This document shows positions 1-12,593 of a stretch of 64,000 nt of DNA, piece by piece. Below the pieces are notes generated by a model, which ran no database searches, was not told where the DNA came from, and saw only the letters and a program-made list of their open reading frames with translations. The number at the start of each line of letters is the position of its first letter. Position 1 is the stretch's first letter. The stretch comes from Terebella lapidaria (Eukaryota > Annelida > Polychaeta > Terebellida > Terebellidae): contig OX424564.1 of the NCBI GenBank assembly GCA_949152475.1, positions 10,726,001 through 10,790,000 on the forward strand, read 5' to 3'. The position numbers and the translations under genes were made by a program.

Positions 1-2
1 CA

Positions 3-107
3 CTCCAAGAACGCAGTGCAAGTGTCGCCTCCGTTGCCTCTGTCAGCATGTCCGAATCTGACACCCAATGTGACCATCCACAGATAGATCACACCACAAC
101 TAATCAG
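3..107 (+). CDS. Partial exon of a spliced gene entering from the left edge
   Basis: From base 3 an open frame of 35 codons runs to a consensus donor (CAG|GTATTT at 107/108). It encodes a Ser/Val-rich stretch followed by SESDTQCDHPQIDH. The exon ends in phase 0, as do the 90-bp exons at 1132-2001 and the large exon at 5727, so all are likely one gene. That linkage is inferred from phase and strand, not proven. No domain is recognised in this piece. Confidence 0.5.
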
Positions 108-240
108 GTATTTTCAGGCATACTAGACTGTATATTTAACAGGCTATTTATTCAAAATATATGTATAACCCAATACTTTAATTGAGTAAGAATCTTCAAC
201 AAGAGGCAGATTATCTCTTCCAATTTAAAAAAAAAACTGT

Positions 241-770
241 GTCTTTGGTCCAGTAACCTATTGGCATGGCGTTGCGTCGGGCGTCCCTCCATCGTCCGTC
301 CACATTTTTATCTTCAAGGGTTGTGGTCGAATTTTTCTGAAATTTTGCACATAAAATATTTTGCCTCTATAGATGAAATGCTTGCAGATCTATAGAGCTT
401 ATGTTTGCATTGTAAACATATAGAAAGACATATATGGCACAACTAATGATGACCTTGAACTTGACCTCGGATGACCTTGAGTGTCAATTGTCTGACTCGG
501 AATGTTTAAATTGGCCTGAGCGGCCTATACGTTTGCACCCAGATATATCTTTGTATTATGAAATATAGAAAATCAAATGCCGCACACATACATGTAATGG
601 TGACATTTAAGTTCACATGGATGACCTTGATTGGTAAATCTCAAGGTCATATGTTCAAACTGATAACCTTGATTGGTAAAAAAATAACAGGTCTGTTACC
701 TGCCATTATCCAAACCAAAATTGTCCAGTAACCTACCTTAGCCCCTTAGCCTTTGGGCTAATTTTTTTCA
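241..770 (+). repeat. Dispersed repeat, GGTTACYGGACC family, copy 1
   Basis: The left end (TTTGGTCCAGTAACCTATTGG) is followed by a GCGTTGCGTC-type stretch and CACATTTTTATCTTC. The right end is TTGTCCAGTAACCTACCTTAG, then GGGCTAATTTTTTT. The same start and end modules recur at 2276-5570, 19124-19724 and 61677-62386. The interior carries TGACCTTGA motifs. GGTTACCGGAC near the left and GTCCGGTAACC near the right of other copies suggest short inverted ends, so this may be a non-autonomous DNA element. It lies in the first intron of the gene. Confidence 0.7.
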
Positions 771-1105
771 CATCTTCATATATTCAGTATCGTGTTGCTA
801 TGTAGAAATAAATTTCAGTGCATTAAAAAAAATGTTCATGACATTCAGTTGACAAAAAAAACATGTACATGTACCTAATTTTTCACACATGCATGTATGT
901 GCACCTAACATCATGAACATAATAAATAAATTGACTTGCCATGATGAAACCATTTTCAATGAATGGACTTGGTACCTATCTAATGAGTTCTACTTGTTTT
1001 GTATTTTGTACCTATCTACTCATTTTGTATATGGGATTACTAGTATTTTATATGTTGACCATGATAAATGTAAGAACTCAACTAATCGAATAATTGAACT
1101 TAAAT

Positions 1106-2130
1106 TTCATTATATGTATTTCCAAACACAGGAACAGCCATGTGAACAAACAGTCGAGATATTTCAAGAACATGATGAGAACAACAATGATGATCAGTCT
1201 CAATGTTCCAAGACATATGAGGTTTGTTATTACCGTCCTGCTATAGATCTAAGCTATCAGAGTATTAGCGAAAATATTCCATACCAAAATAGCCACCTCT
1301 GGGCAAAAACATGGGAACAAATCACCCTAGTGGTAGAACTAGTTTCACTGTCATAATAATAAGTTTTCATTATATGTATTTCCAAACACAGGAACAGCCA
1401 AGTGAACAAACAGTCGAGATATTTCAAGAACATGATGAGAACAACAATGATGATCAGTCTCAATGTTCCAAGACATATGAGGTTTGTTATTACCGTCCTG
1501 CTATAGATCTAAGATATCAGAGTATTAGCGAAAATATTCCATACCAAAATAGCCACCTCTGGGCAAAAACATGGGAACAAATCACCCTAGTGGTAGAACT
1601 AGTTTCACTGTCATAATAATAAGTTTTCATTATATGTATTTCCAAACACAGGAACAGCCAAGTGAACAAACAGTCGAGATATTTCAAGAACATGATGAGA
1701 ACAACAATGATGATCAGTCTCAATGTTCCAAGACATATGAGGTTTGTTATTACCGTCCTGCTATAGATCTAAGATATCAGAGTATTAGCGAAAATATTCC
1801 ATACCAAAATAGCCACCTCTGGGCAAAAACATGGGAACAAATCACCCTAGTGGTAGAACTAGTTTCACTGTCATAATAATAAGTTTTCATTATATGTATT
1901 TCCAAACACAGGAACAGCCAAGTGAACAAACAGTCGAGATATTTCAAGAACATGATGAGAACAACAATGATGATCAGTCTCGAGGTTCCAAGACATCTGA
2001 GGTTTGTTATTACCGTCCTGCTATAGATCTAAGATATCAGAGTATTAGCAAAGATATTCCATGCCAATATGGCAAACTCGGGACCCAAAAAGTGAGGACA
2101 ATTCACCCTATTGGCAGAAATAGTTTCATT
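1106..2130 (+). repeat. 260-bp tandem repeat, 4 copies, each holding one exon
   Basis: The unit recurs at exactly 260-bp spacing (TCCAAACACAGGAACAGCC near 1121, 1381, 1641 and 1901). Copies 1-3 are almost identical; the fourth diverges in its 3' half from about 1980. Each unit contains an acceptor, a 90-bp open segment and a donor, with about 170 bp of intron between segments. This is a tandem exon duplication. Confidence 0.9.
1132..2001 (+). CDS. Four tandem 90-bp phase-0 exons
   Basis: Exons are predicted at 1132-1221, 1392-1481, 1652-1741 and 1912-2001. Each lies between CCAAACACAG and GAG|GTTTGT. Each encodes 30 residues starting EQPSEQTVEIFQEHDENNND (PCEQ in the first copy), a hydrophilic acidic module with no family I recognise. 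At 90 bp and phase 0 on both sides, any number of copies can be included or skipped without shifting frame. Placement in the same gene as 3-107 and 5727-9396 is an inference from matching phase and strand. Longer open frames across these copies only read through introns. Confidence 0.55.
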
Positions 2131-2275
2131 TAGTGATAGTATCACCAGCACATTTATGAATGAATGTCTGTCATAATGAGGTCATTTTATACATGAAAAC
2201 TGCCGTCACTATGGGAATACATCAAGCACTACAGTCTTCACTTTTTGTCTTCCATATCAAGCTGGATATCTTATC

Positions 2276-5200
2276 ACCTTTGGTCCGATAACCTATTGAC
2301 AGGGCGTTGTGTCCGGTGTCCGTCCGTCGTCATTCCATATGTTTATCTTAAAAGTTTATGGTCAATTTTTTTCTGAAATTTTGCACAAAAGTTGCTGAAA
2401 ATATTCCAAGGAAATGTTTTTATTCGGATCATATTTGAACTATAGGAAATGATATAGGACCTTGATTTTGGCCTTTGACCTCATTTTCAAGGTCAGAGAA
2501 CAAAATGGCTAATATTTCTCTTATTATCGACTTCACAGCTTAGGAACCCATAGTGAACATTTAGAAAATGATATATGCCAAATATTCTTGTGACCTTGAA
2601 TTTGACCTTTGACCTCATTTTCAAAGTCAGAGAACAGAATGGCTAGTATCTTGCTTGTTATTGACTTCATAGCTTAGGGATCCATGATGAACAGAAAGGA
2701 AAAGATATATGGTGAATATTCTGGTGACCTTGAATTTGACCTTTGACCTCATTTTCAAGATCAGAAAACGAAATGGCTCATATCTTACTTATTTTTTAGG
2801 TTACCGGACCTATGGTACGATAACCTATTGGCATGGCGTTGCGTCCGTCGTCTGTCGTCCGTCGTCGTCCGTCGTCCACATTTTTAGGTTACCGGACCTA
2901 TGGTCCGATAACCTATTGGCATGGCGTTGCGTCCGTCGTCCGTCGTCGTCCGTCGTCGTCCGTCGTCGTCGTCGTCCACATTTTTATCTTTTTTGTTTAC
3001 AGGCGAATATTTCTGAAATTTTGCACAAAAATACTTAAAAATAATTCAAGAAGGAGGTATTTTTTAGTTTTTTGATTTTCGCATTTTTTTCAAAATGGCG
3101 GCCGTTTTCGACGAAAAATGCCTGATTTTGGACTTTGGCGGCCATTTTCTCAAAATCTGTTCAGTAACTTTTTTTCTTTTTGATAAATAACACTCCCCAT
3201 ATGTACTCCTATGATGTCTATAAATTTCGTTGCGCTTGAATCGCTCGAAGTGAGCCATTTTGGCCCAAACTCGGCTCAAATGGGACTTTCCCATGTTAAA
3301 TTCTCCTATGCTTTATAATGGGACACATTATGCCTAATATCTCACTTGATATTGAGATTAGAGACTAGGAGTCAATTGTGGACCTATAGGAAATGATATA
3401 TGCTGAATATTCTCGTGACCTTGAATTTGACCTCTGACCTCACTTTCAAGGTCAGAGCACAAAATGGCTTATATCTCGCTTATTATCGACTCTACAGCTT
3501 AGGAATCAATTGTGGACATATAGGAAATGATATATTCTGAATATTCTCGTGACCTTGAATTTGACCTCTGACCTCAATTTCAAGGTCAGAGCACAAAATG
3601 GCTTATATCTCGCTTATTATCGACTCTACAGCTTAGGAATCAATTGTGGACATATAGGAAATGATATATGCTGAATATTCTGATGACCTTGAATTTGCCC
3701 TTCGACCTCATTTTCAAGGTCACAGGACAAAATGGCTAATATCTCGCTTGTTATCGACTTTACAGCTTAGCAATCAATTATGAACATATAGGAAATGATA
3801 TATGCAGATTATTGTCATGACCTTGAATTTGACCTTTGACCTCATTTTCAAGGTCACAGGACAAAATGGCTAATATCTCACTTATTATCGATTTTACAGC
3901 TTAGGAATCAATTGTGGACATATAGGAAATGATATATGCTGAATATTCTCGTGACCTTGAATTTGACCTCTGACCTCATTTCTAAGGTCCAAGGACAAAC
4001 TGGCTCATATCTTGCTCCTCTATTGACTGTATGGCTTGGGAATCAGTTGTGGACATGATATACATGATATAGAAAATGATATACACTGAATATTTTGATG
4101 ACCTTGAATTTGACCTTTGCCCCTTCATTTTCAAGACTACAGCATAAAATTGCTAATCTCTCTCTGATTATTGAACTTACAGCTTAGCAATCAACTGTGG
4201 ACATGATACATGCTTAATGTTATATATGCTGAATATTCTCTTGACCTTGAATTCAACCAGTGACCTGGCTAATACCTAAAATATTAAACATTGTCCGGTA
4301 ACCTATCTTTGGCCCTTGGCCTAATTTTTATCTTTTTGGTTTACAGGCGAATTTTTCTGAAATTTTGCACAAAAATGCTCAAAAATAATTCAAGAAGGAG
4401 GTATTTTTTAGTTTTTTGATTTTCGCATTTTTTTCAAAATGGCGGCCGTTTTCGACGAAAAATGCCTGTTTTTGGACTTTGGCGGCCATTTTCTCAAAAT
4501 CTGTTCAGTAACTTTTTTTCTTTTTGATACATAACACTCCTCATATGTACTCCTATGATGTGTATAAGTTTCGTTGCGCTTGAATCGCTCGAAGTGGGCC
4601 ATTTTGGCCCAAACTTGGCCCAAATGGGACTTTTCCATGTTAAATTCTCCTATGCTTAATAATGGGACACATTATGCCAAATATCTCACTTAATATTGAG
4701 ATTAGACACTAGGAATTAATTGTGGACATATAGGAAATGATATACACTGTATGCTGAATATTCTCGTGACCTTGAATTTGACCTTTGCCCTCATTTTCAA
4801 GGTTACAGGACAAAATGGCTAATATCTCGCTTGTTATCGACTTTACAGCTTAGGAATCAATTATGAACATATAGGAAATGATATATGCAGATTATTGTCA
4901 TGACCTTGAATTTGACCTTTGACCTCATTTTCAAGGTCACAGGACAAAATGGCTAATATCTCACTTCTGATCGACTTTACGGCTTAGAAATCAATTATGA
5001 ACATATGGGAAATTATATATACAGATTATTCTCATGACCTTCAATTTGACCTTTGACCTAAATTTCAAGGGCACAGGACAAAATGACTAATATATCACTT
5101 ATTATCAACTTTACAGCTTAGGAATCATTTGTGGTCAAACTCCAAATGATATACATGTATGCTGAATATTCTCGTGACCTCGACTTGACCAATGACCTTA

Positions 5201-5660
5201 TTTTCAAGTTTCCTTTGACCTGATTTTCAAGGTGACAGAACAAAATGGCTAATATATCACTTATTGACTTCATAGTGTGGGAATCAGTGAAGGACATATA
5301 GGAAATGTTATACGCCAAATATTCTGATGACCTTGAATTTGACCTTTGCCTTCATTTTTAAGGCCACAGGACAAAATTGCTAATATCTCTCTGTTTATTG
5401 AATTTACAGCGTAGCAATCAACTGTGGACATGATATGGATGCTTAATATTATACATGCTGAATATTCTCTTGACCTTAAATTTAACCAGTGACCTGACTA
5501 ACATCTAAAATATTAAACATATACACATGTATTGTCCGGTAACCTATCTTTGGCCCTTGGCCTAATTTTACTTTACAGCTTAGGAATCAATTGTGGACAT
5601 ATAGGAAATGATATATGTCGAAATTTCTAGTGACCTTGAATTAAACCATTGACCTTAGTC
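2276..5660 (+). repeat. Composite array of GGTTACYGGACC repeats with 134-bp internal tandem units
   Basis: Nested left ends occur at about 2280, 2797 and 2886; right ends (GTCCGGTAACCTATCTTTGG) at about 4300 and 5535. GTC/GTCGTC runs lie at 2845-2875 and 2935-2975. Between the ends, a unit recurs every 134 bp (AGGAATCAAT at 3501, 3635, 3769 and 3903; again about 4690-5480). Each unit carries TGACCTTGA, TGACCTTTGACCT and often TCAAGGTCA. Two long blocks containing AAAATGGCGGCCGTTTTCG (near 3090 and 4435) are near-identical, so this is a duplicated element. It fills the intron between 2001 and 5727. No protein is supported here. Confidence 0.8.
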
Positions 5661-5726
5661 TCTCTGGGCCATGACCTGTTTGCTCTAGTACAATGCCAAC
5701 TGATGATTCTCTCCTTTTTTTTAAAG

Positions 5727-8700
5727 CAAACACAAGTGGATCGCTTGCTCGTTCCTATATTGGAAAACCACACAAAGAAACACCAATGCCCCACGACATC
5801 CCCCACCCAGCTAACAGAAGATGGAGTGGATATCTGGTGCTCAATATGCCACATCGCAATCAAAGCCGGGCCTGTGAAATGCAAATTACAGAAATTCAGA
5901 AGTCATCTTGAAACAAGAGCTCATATGCTGTGTCTGGCTGAATTAAACAAATGTGATCCTGCCAAGGCCAACTTCTTGTTAATCAACAAACACAATGAAG
6001 GGCAATTTGTGAAGAAAGGACAGTTTGCTGTGTGTAGAGACTGCAAACAAGAGATCAATCTGGTGGCGAAGGCCGGGGATCCGATAGCCAGAATCAGGAG
6101 CCACCTAGACAGCAAGGGCCACAAACTGGCGGTAGACCGGGCAAAGGTCCAGGACCGCAACCGCAGCATCACAACATTCTTCAAACCAACTCCAAGACAG
6201 CCATGTGAAACAACAGAGACAGATTGACAACGAGTGATACCGAAGCAGGTGTGTGAGGGTTACTATAAAGACAAAGTGACATACTTTACTGGGACTGACA
6301 AAGAATGTACATACAACCCCAAATGCCTTCTGGACGACAGCACTCATGGACAAGATGATGGCCAACCATCATGGTATGCTTTAGCTGCTGCTACTGTCAT
6401 ATTCCCTGACGAAAACTATGAAGGTACATTCAAACGCTTTAACTGCTTGGGTGTTACATCCAATGAAAGCCGAATTTGTAAATGCTGTTTGATGATACCC
6501 AATCTACCATCATTCAAAAAAAGGCTACTTCTTCGTCAACAAAGAACGGATGAAAACGGCAAAAGGAATCTCAGTTCAATTCGCTTCGAGTATCTCTCCG
6601 AAAAAGAAAAAGTACAGACACTGAGGAAGAAGACAGAAACAATTGAGAACCAAAAGGACCAGCTGTTTCTCGCCGAATCAAGACTGAAACGTGCCAAGTT
6701 GCGAATACGAACACTATCAGAGAAACTGAAGCAATATGCTCTACAAGGGAACATCCGAGCAATTGCTGCCAAATTGTGTCAGGCTGCTGAACAAGGGAAA
6801 TTCGAAGATAAAAAAGTGTTACTGGACACACTTACGGTTGTATCCAGCAACCTCCATGCTGTTTCGTCGAAAGGGAATCGTTACAAGGCATCTGTAAAAC
6901 AATTCTATGAAGTGTTGCTCATCTTGGGTGGCCCACGTTTGGCACGGTTTGTTGGCATGAATCTTGGTGGACCTTCATTAAGCAGTATCTACAGTTGGAG
7001 AAAACAAGGCAGCTTAAACTTCATGTCTGGTGACATTACTGGCAACTTCACTCAAATACTGACACAGTACAGGGAACTCATGACAAAACTGAAAATCCAC
7101 CAACGTATACCAGTCTTGACAGCTGAGGATGAAACAGGTATCAAACCTGTCATAACTTATTGCCAGGAAACTGATGAACTGGTTGGATTTTGTGGTGTTA
7201 AAGGCAGTGATATTCAAAGTCACTGGTGTTTCACAAATTGTCAAGTTATCGTGGGTGATGACAGAGAATCCTACATGAGAATTGTGGATAGTTTCAACGA
7301 TTACAAGATTGCAAGTTATGCCAGAGTCATACTGTTGAATCCACTTCATCCCAACTTGCCACGTGTTGTTGCCTGTTTGATTCCTACTTGCAACAAATTT
7401 GTTGCAGAACAAGTTCGCGCACAATGGAACGAAATCCAGAAAGTGTTCTATGATGTACTGGAAGAAACCATTGGACCTCTTGTAGGTCACAGCTCTGATG
7501 GGGATTCTCGAAGGCGTAAACTGCAACTCGAAGACATGTCAGCCACAAATGGAGAACGCTTCCAACCAATTCCAAAAGAACTTGGTTTCATGTACTCTGC
7601 TACAAAAGAGGCAAGTCAAAATGAACTCTGTGGATATGTTATACGAGGTCTTGGTGATCAAGATGCAATTCACATGCACAAAAAGCTCATCAATGCTCTC
7701 GACCATCAGACCCGCATTCTGATTCTTGGGCCTGGGAATATGGCTCACATGAACCATCTTCTTCAGATGGCCAAGCGATATGACAGAATCCGTCATGGAC
7801 TAACTGCAGAGCACCTGGAACGTAAAGACAGACAAAATTGGAAAGTAGCACAAGAACTGACTTTCCTCAGGGTGCAGAAATGCTTGGAGGAAATCATTCG
7901 TGGTGATGATGAGCATGCATCTGACCCAACTGTGACAGGCACCTTATGTTACCTGGATTTGGTTTGGCATTATGTCGAAATTTTCTTCAGCACTGTTGCC
8001 TCGCTCAGAGATCGCATCGTTTATGCAGGGTACATCGCAACCTTTCTCGGAATATGGCATGGATACGTTTCCCAAGCTCCTAACTTAACGTTGAAAGTTA
8101 ACTTCATCACAAGGCAGACCTACCAAGACTGCCTGATATCAGTCCACTTCGCAGTGTTACTCATATGCTATATGAGAGACAATTTCCCCGATGTTGAATG
8201 TCGCCTCGACCTGACTGGTTCTGATCCATGTGAGGACTTTTTCTCTTTGAATGGCCAGTGGGTTGGAAACCGACATAATTATGCCTTCGGAGAGATGCTT
8301 AGAAATGTGAATCACATGATGCGACTCCAGTCAATCCAGGCCGATCCTGATGGACCCAAGTGGTCACGTGCTCATGTAAAGCAAGAAAACGTTTGGCATC
8401 ATCAAGGGGAAGGATCTGCACTAGCTGATCTACGGAAATACCCAATGCGCACGACAGAAATTCAAGCGTGGAAGGAGGGGATCCAGATGGCTCAGGAGAA
8501 GGCCCGTCAGCTGGGTATAACTGCAGCGATGTACTCACCAGATTCGTCTGCCGAAGATCCTGATGACCCCACACAACGATGGTTCTTTCATCCACATACT
8601 GTTTCAACACAGACATATGTCGATTACAGTTCTGATGAAGATGAAGAGCCACCTGATTTCCCTTCTGATTCAGATCAAGGTACAAATAATTCACAAATAT

Positions 8701-9396
8701 GAACACATACAAGTAAATGGTGTATTTCAGAGACATGGATTCATTTTATGCCCTGTACAGACACCATTGTCCTCAGTATACATGTCTCTGATTTTCGTGA
8801 ATGCTTCCATTGCAGGATTACAAGCTGAACTGGATGAAGTACGACTATGTATTGATGAAGTGCTTGGAGATGACCCGGAGCTGGAACAGGGTGACATACC
8901 TGATCAAACTGATCTCACTGCAGAAACACCAGTTGTGAGGTATAGTACTCAACATATGTAACCTTTATGAAGTTTTTACACGACTCATTGATGGAGCTTA
9001 TGTTACAGTACTCTCACAAAGAGGCCAATAAGTTTCACCGACCACGATAGGAAGTCTGTGTTGGTCACCGCCAAGCCTTACATCAAACAGCAAGGAGGGT
9101 ATCATTTGGGATCAGAACTCATTGAATTTCCTGCTTCGGATGTTGTCTGCAGTATCGCTACGAGTTTTGATCCTGCCACGAACATCTACTTGGTCAATGA
9201 GGAGGAACTAGCATTAATCATGAACACTGAACGCTCACAACCAAACACTGACCAACGTAATGCAAGGCAACGTACCAGTACTGCTGGTACTGCTGTTGAT
9301 GATGGCAGCACCCGAACTCTTGTTCAGCCGACAGAAGCACCAGCTGGGGTTCGTCGTTCATCCAGGCAACGTACTGTTATAACCCACCTGCACTAA
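5727..9396 (+). CDS. Zinc-finger plus P-element-like transposase protein (one in-frame TGA)
   Basis: Predicted exons are 5727-8679, 8816-8939 and 9009-9396, with phases that join exactly (phase 1, then 2): 1155 codons including the stop. The N-terminus holds two C2H2/BED-like fingers, WCSICH...SHLETRAH and CRDCKQ...SHLDSKGH. After KPTPRQPCETTETD an in-frame TGA (6225-6227) is followed, still in frame, by a Cys-containing region, a coiled coil and an RNase H-fold-like core. Candidate acidic residues are D in LTAEDETG (7128), D in HSSDGDS (7497) and E in DPCEDFF (8232), laid out as in P-element/THAP9 transposases. The C-terminus is acidic, then Arg-rich. The exon start follows a TTTTTTTTAAAG acceptor. 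It could be a live or domesticated element, or a pseudogene if the TGA is real. The family assignment rests on motif order only. Confidence 0.65.
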
Positions 9397-9460
9397 ACAC
9401 TTATTACACTGGTCATCAGTAACCCATCGTCATGTAGATTTGTAACCTATTGTCATGTAG

Positions 9461-10190
9461 ATTTGTCTCTGGACCATACTAAATGAATCTTGATATTGTT
9501 TTGTGAGTATATTGGTAGTCATATAAGTGTGTCTGTTGAACACTTGTATAGATTTGTCTCTGGACCATACTTAATGAATCTTGAGAAAGTATTATGAGTA
9601 ACTTGGTAGTCATATAAGGTGTGTCTGTTGAACACTTGTATAGATTGGTCTCTGGACCATACTTAATGAATCTTGAGAAAGTATTGTGAGTAACTTGGTA
9701 GTCATATAAGGTGTGTCTGTTGAACACTTGTATAGATTTGTCTCTGGACCATACTTAATGAATCTTGAGAAAGTATTGTGAGTAACTTGGTAGTCATATA
9801 AGGTGTGACTGTTGAACACTTGTCTAGATTTGTCTATGGACCATACTAAATGAATATTGATATTGTTTTGTGAGTATATTGGTAGTCATATAAGGTGTGT
9901 CTGTTGAACACTTGTATAGAATTGTCTCTGGACCATACCTAATGAATCTTGAGAAAGTATTGTGAGTAACTTGGTAGTCATATAAGGTGTGTCTGTTGAA
10001 CACTTGTATAGAATTGTCTCTGGACCATACCTAATGAATCTTGAGAAAGTATTGTGAGTAACTTGGTAGTCATATAAGGTGTGTCTGTTGAACACTCGTA
10101 TAGATTTGTCTCTGGACGATACTAAATGAATATTGATATTGTTTTGTGAGTATATTGGTAGTCATATAAGGTGTGACTGTTGAAAATTTA
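9461..10190 (+). repeat. 92-bp tandem repeat, about 8 copies
   Basis: GTCTCTGGACCATACTTAAT recurs near 9464, 9555, 9647, 9739, 9831, 9923, 10015 and 10107, a period of 91-92 bp. Two subtypes alternate: a GATATTGTTTTGTGAGTATA type (first, fifth and last copies) and a GAGAAAGTATTGTGAGTAAC type. The array begins about 65 bp after the stop codon of the upstream gene. The period is not a multiple of three; minus-strand open frames here are by-products. Confidence 0.9.
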
Positions 10191-11306
10191 CCTGGGACAG
10201 ATTTGGTTTCCCGCAAAAGAAGTCCTCACACAAGTTGATTGACATTGAAATTGACCTTTATTGACTTTTTGTGGCTTGATTATGTTTTGTCAGGTGACCT
10301 TGTTTTACCATTGGGCTTCCCATGCAATATACTTTCAGTGTTAGCAATTTTTTTTTTATGAGTCACAAACTTGCTTTATATTACTGGACCTGCACGTCAC
10401 ATGTTATGCTGCCATAATTTTGAAGTTTCTAGTCTTATCATTGATCTACCTCAAGTTTATTGTATTTTGTGATGCTTCATTTTTTGACATAGTTTTTAAT
10501 AATTCTTGACAGTTATACTTGTGTTCTATGGCATTGGAATAAAATATCTGGCATTGGAATAAAATATCTGTTCAAAAAATGCCACTGTATAAATGATATG
10601 GTATTGTATGACTACAGTAGTTCAGAGTCATTTAAAATGTACATACACGTTAACAAATACCATTCATCAAAAATTGACTAACATGAATCTGCATTACAAA
10701 CACGCATTATTATGTACATCAATCGCACATAACTTGTAGATTGGTACCTGCATGGGTACTAAAATTCAATAGGTATTGGTACTTGGATGGGTATATGTCA
10801 ATTTTCCCAGAGGCTCCCCCCTACCAGATATCTAGGCCAGACACCCCCCCGGGTGTTAGCTATTCTAACAAAGAAATCCATGTATTTGTGTGCATCTGTA
10901 CATACGATTCCATGTTTCTGGCACCTATATATGGCAATGGTGATGAATGAAGTGACATGCAATATGTATGAGGTTCAATGATTTATCAAAGGAAATGTTG
11001 ACTTCAATATTCTTTGGTAACATTTCCTTTGATAAATCATTGAGCGTCATATATACATGATCATATTTTGTGATCCGATACGAAAAACAATGTAACAGAA
11101 GAATTAAACGAAAGAACAAATGATACAATACAAGAAGAATTTTAAAATGTAGAGCGCTAATAACACATTGTTGAACAGTGATATATATTTTTTTACACAA
11201 TATTGCTGTCAATTCTGCGACATTAGCATCCATGGCGACAAGTACCTTCACCAGACCCAAGTAGCATATACCATGTTAGATTAGTGCTCTTGATAATGGT
11301 TACAAG
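10191..11306. other. Non-coding stretch
   Basis: No gene is recognised. A short direct duplication of TGGCATTGGAATAAAATATC lies near 10530-10570, and a perfect hairpin is listed separately at 10975-11043. Confidence 0.5.
10975..11043. repeat. Perfect 25-bp inverted repeat with 19-nt loop
   Basis: Left arm 10975-10999 starts TCAATGATTTATCAAAGG; right arm 11019-11043 is its exact reverse complement, ending CCTTTGATAAATCATTGA. The loop is 19 nt, the total 69 nt. The size and perfect pairing fit a small hairpin RNA or a snap-back MITE relic. No expression evidence is available. Confidence 0.85.
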
Positions 11307-12573
11307 CACGGTGGCTAGGCGTTACGCGTTACTCAGGGAGTACCGCGTAAAATCGTGAGTATTACGCGTTATTCGTGAGGAAATTGCACAGGAAACGACA
11401 TGAGTCCCCACTTCAAATGAGGTGATTTCGTGAAAAAGTTCATTTTCTTCCTAAAATTTTGTTTCCACGGAACATCCCAATGAGCAAACATCACGTATGA
11501 TACTCAGAATTACTTGCATACATCGTCATATTCACGAAAATGGACACACAGTTCATGACAACACCCGCACGCTTGCGACTCATTTGTGAAATATCATCGG
11601 CTATCAATTGAAACCAACGAAGTGCATGTTGGTAAATCTTGGAATGCTCGCAGAAGTCTTTCTTTATTGTTACACCATGCAATCAGTTGTTTTATTCGAG
11701 TATTTTATGAAATGAGAAGCTTTTTATGGTTTACGCGTATCAGCCTGAGGGAGAAAATCTACACACGCGTTACAGCATGAGGAAACATGTGAGCGTTGTC
11801 GGGGATGGTAGAGGTGGCAATGCATACATAGATATTTTTAAAGTATGATTTGAGGCTGCACATGTTCCAAGTACTGACGATACTTCTCATTTATCATTAT
11901 CCTCCATATGTTCCTCACAATCTTCACAAATCTGAAATTGACAAAACCAAGAGCTTTTCGTGTCTTTTACACAAAAGCTCACCAAGTGAAAACATTATCC
12001 CTTGAATTTGAATTTTTCCCATCAATTGAGCAGTGAAAACTGAAGAAAAATTCGCATTAAAAAAAGAAATATCCCAATCTGAACAAAATATTTACTCATG
12101 CACATACGCGTAGTGACCTCACACAAATCGCGTAAAGTATAGCAAATAAACAAATAACACATTCAACCTAGATTCGTGGCGATTGCGACCATTGTGAAAC
12201 ATTTGAAGACAGGCACATGTGAAGCCCATACTATCAATATCATAGACCTCTCATTCTATTTAAAATAATGCCGATATATAACATTTTTCAACCCCAAAAC
12301 CGAGGAGAGCGGCTGTCGAAGCAAAATTAGCAGATATTGCAGCCGAAGGTATCGTTACGCTGGCTTATTTATTTAATTTCAACAACAACCAGGAATATGT
12401 GCAATGTTCCGTGCAATCCCAAATCTGACATTTCAAAACGGTAAAATTAGCGAAATTGTATGTATTTCCTGCTAGGGGTCAACCAGAGGCTGCCATTTCC
12501 CTCACGAATAACGCGTAATACTCATGATTTTACGCGGCACTCCCTGAATAACGCGTAACGCCTAGCCACCGTG
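11307..12573 (+). mobile_element. Non-autonomous DNA transposon, CACGGTGG ends, 5-bp TSD (copy 1)
   Basis: The ends are inverted repeats of about 80 bp with only a few mismatches, beginning CACGGTGGCTAGGCGTTACG and rich in ACGCGTTA motifs. ACAAG lies immediately outside both ends (11302-11306 and 12574-12578), a 5-bp target-site duplication. The length is 1267 bp and there is no transposase frame inside. A terminal CAC plus 5-bp duplications fits the Transib (RAG1-related) superfamily best; a 5-bp-TSD hAT subgroup is the alternative. Confidence 0.75.
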
Positions 12574-12593
12574 ACAAGAAAATCTCCAATTAT

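Noticed and set aside
1311..2133. 100-codon frames starting MGTNHPSGRTSF in the 260-bp repeats
   Set aside because: They read through the predicted introns and acceptors; only the 90-bp central part has exon-like borders.
9479..10095. Minus-strand frames with repeated MFNRHTLYDYQ
   Set aside because: By-products of the 92-bp tandem repeat; the frame changes from unit to unit.
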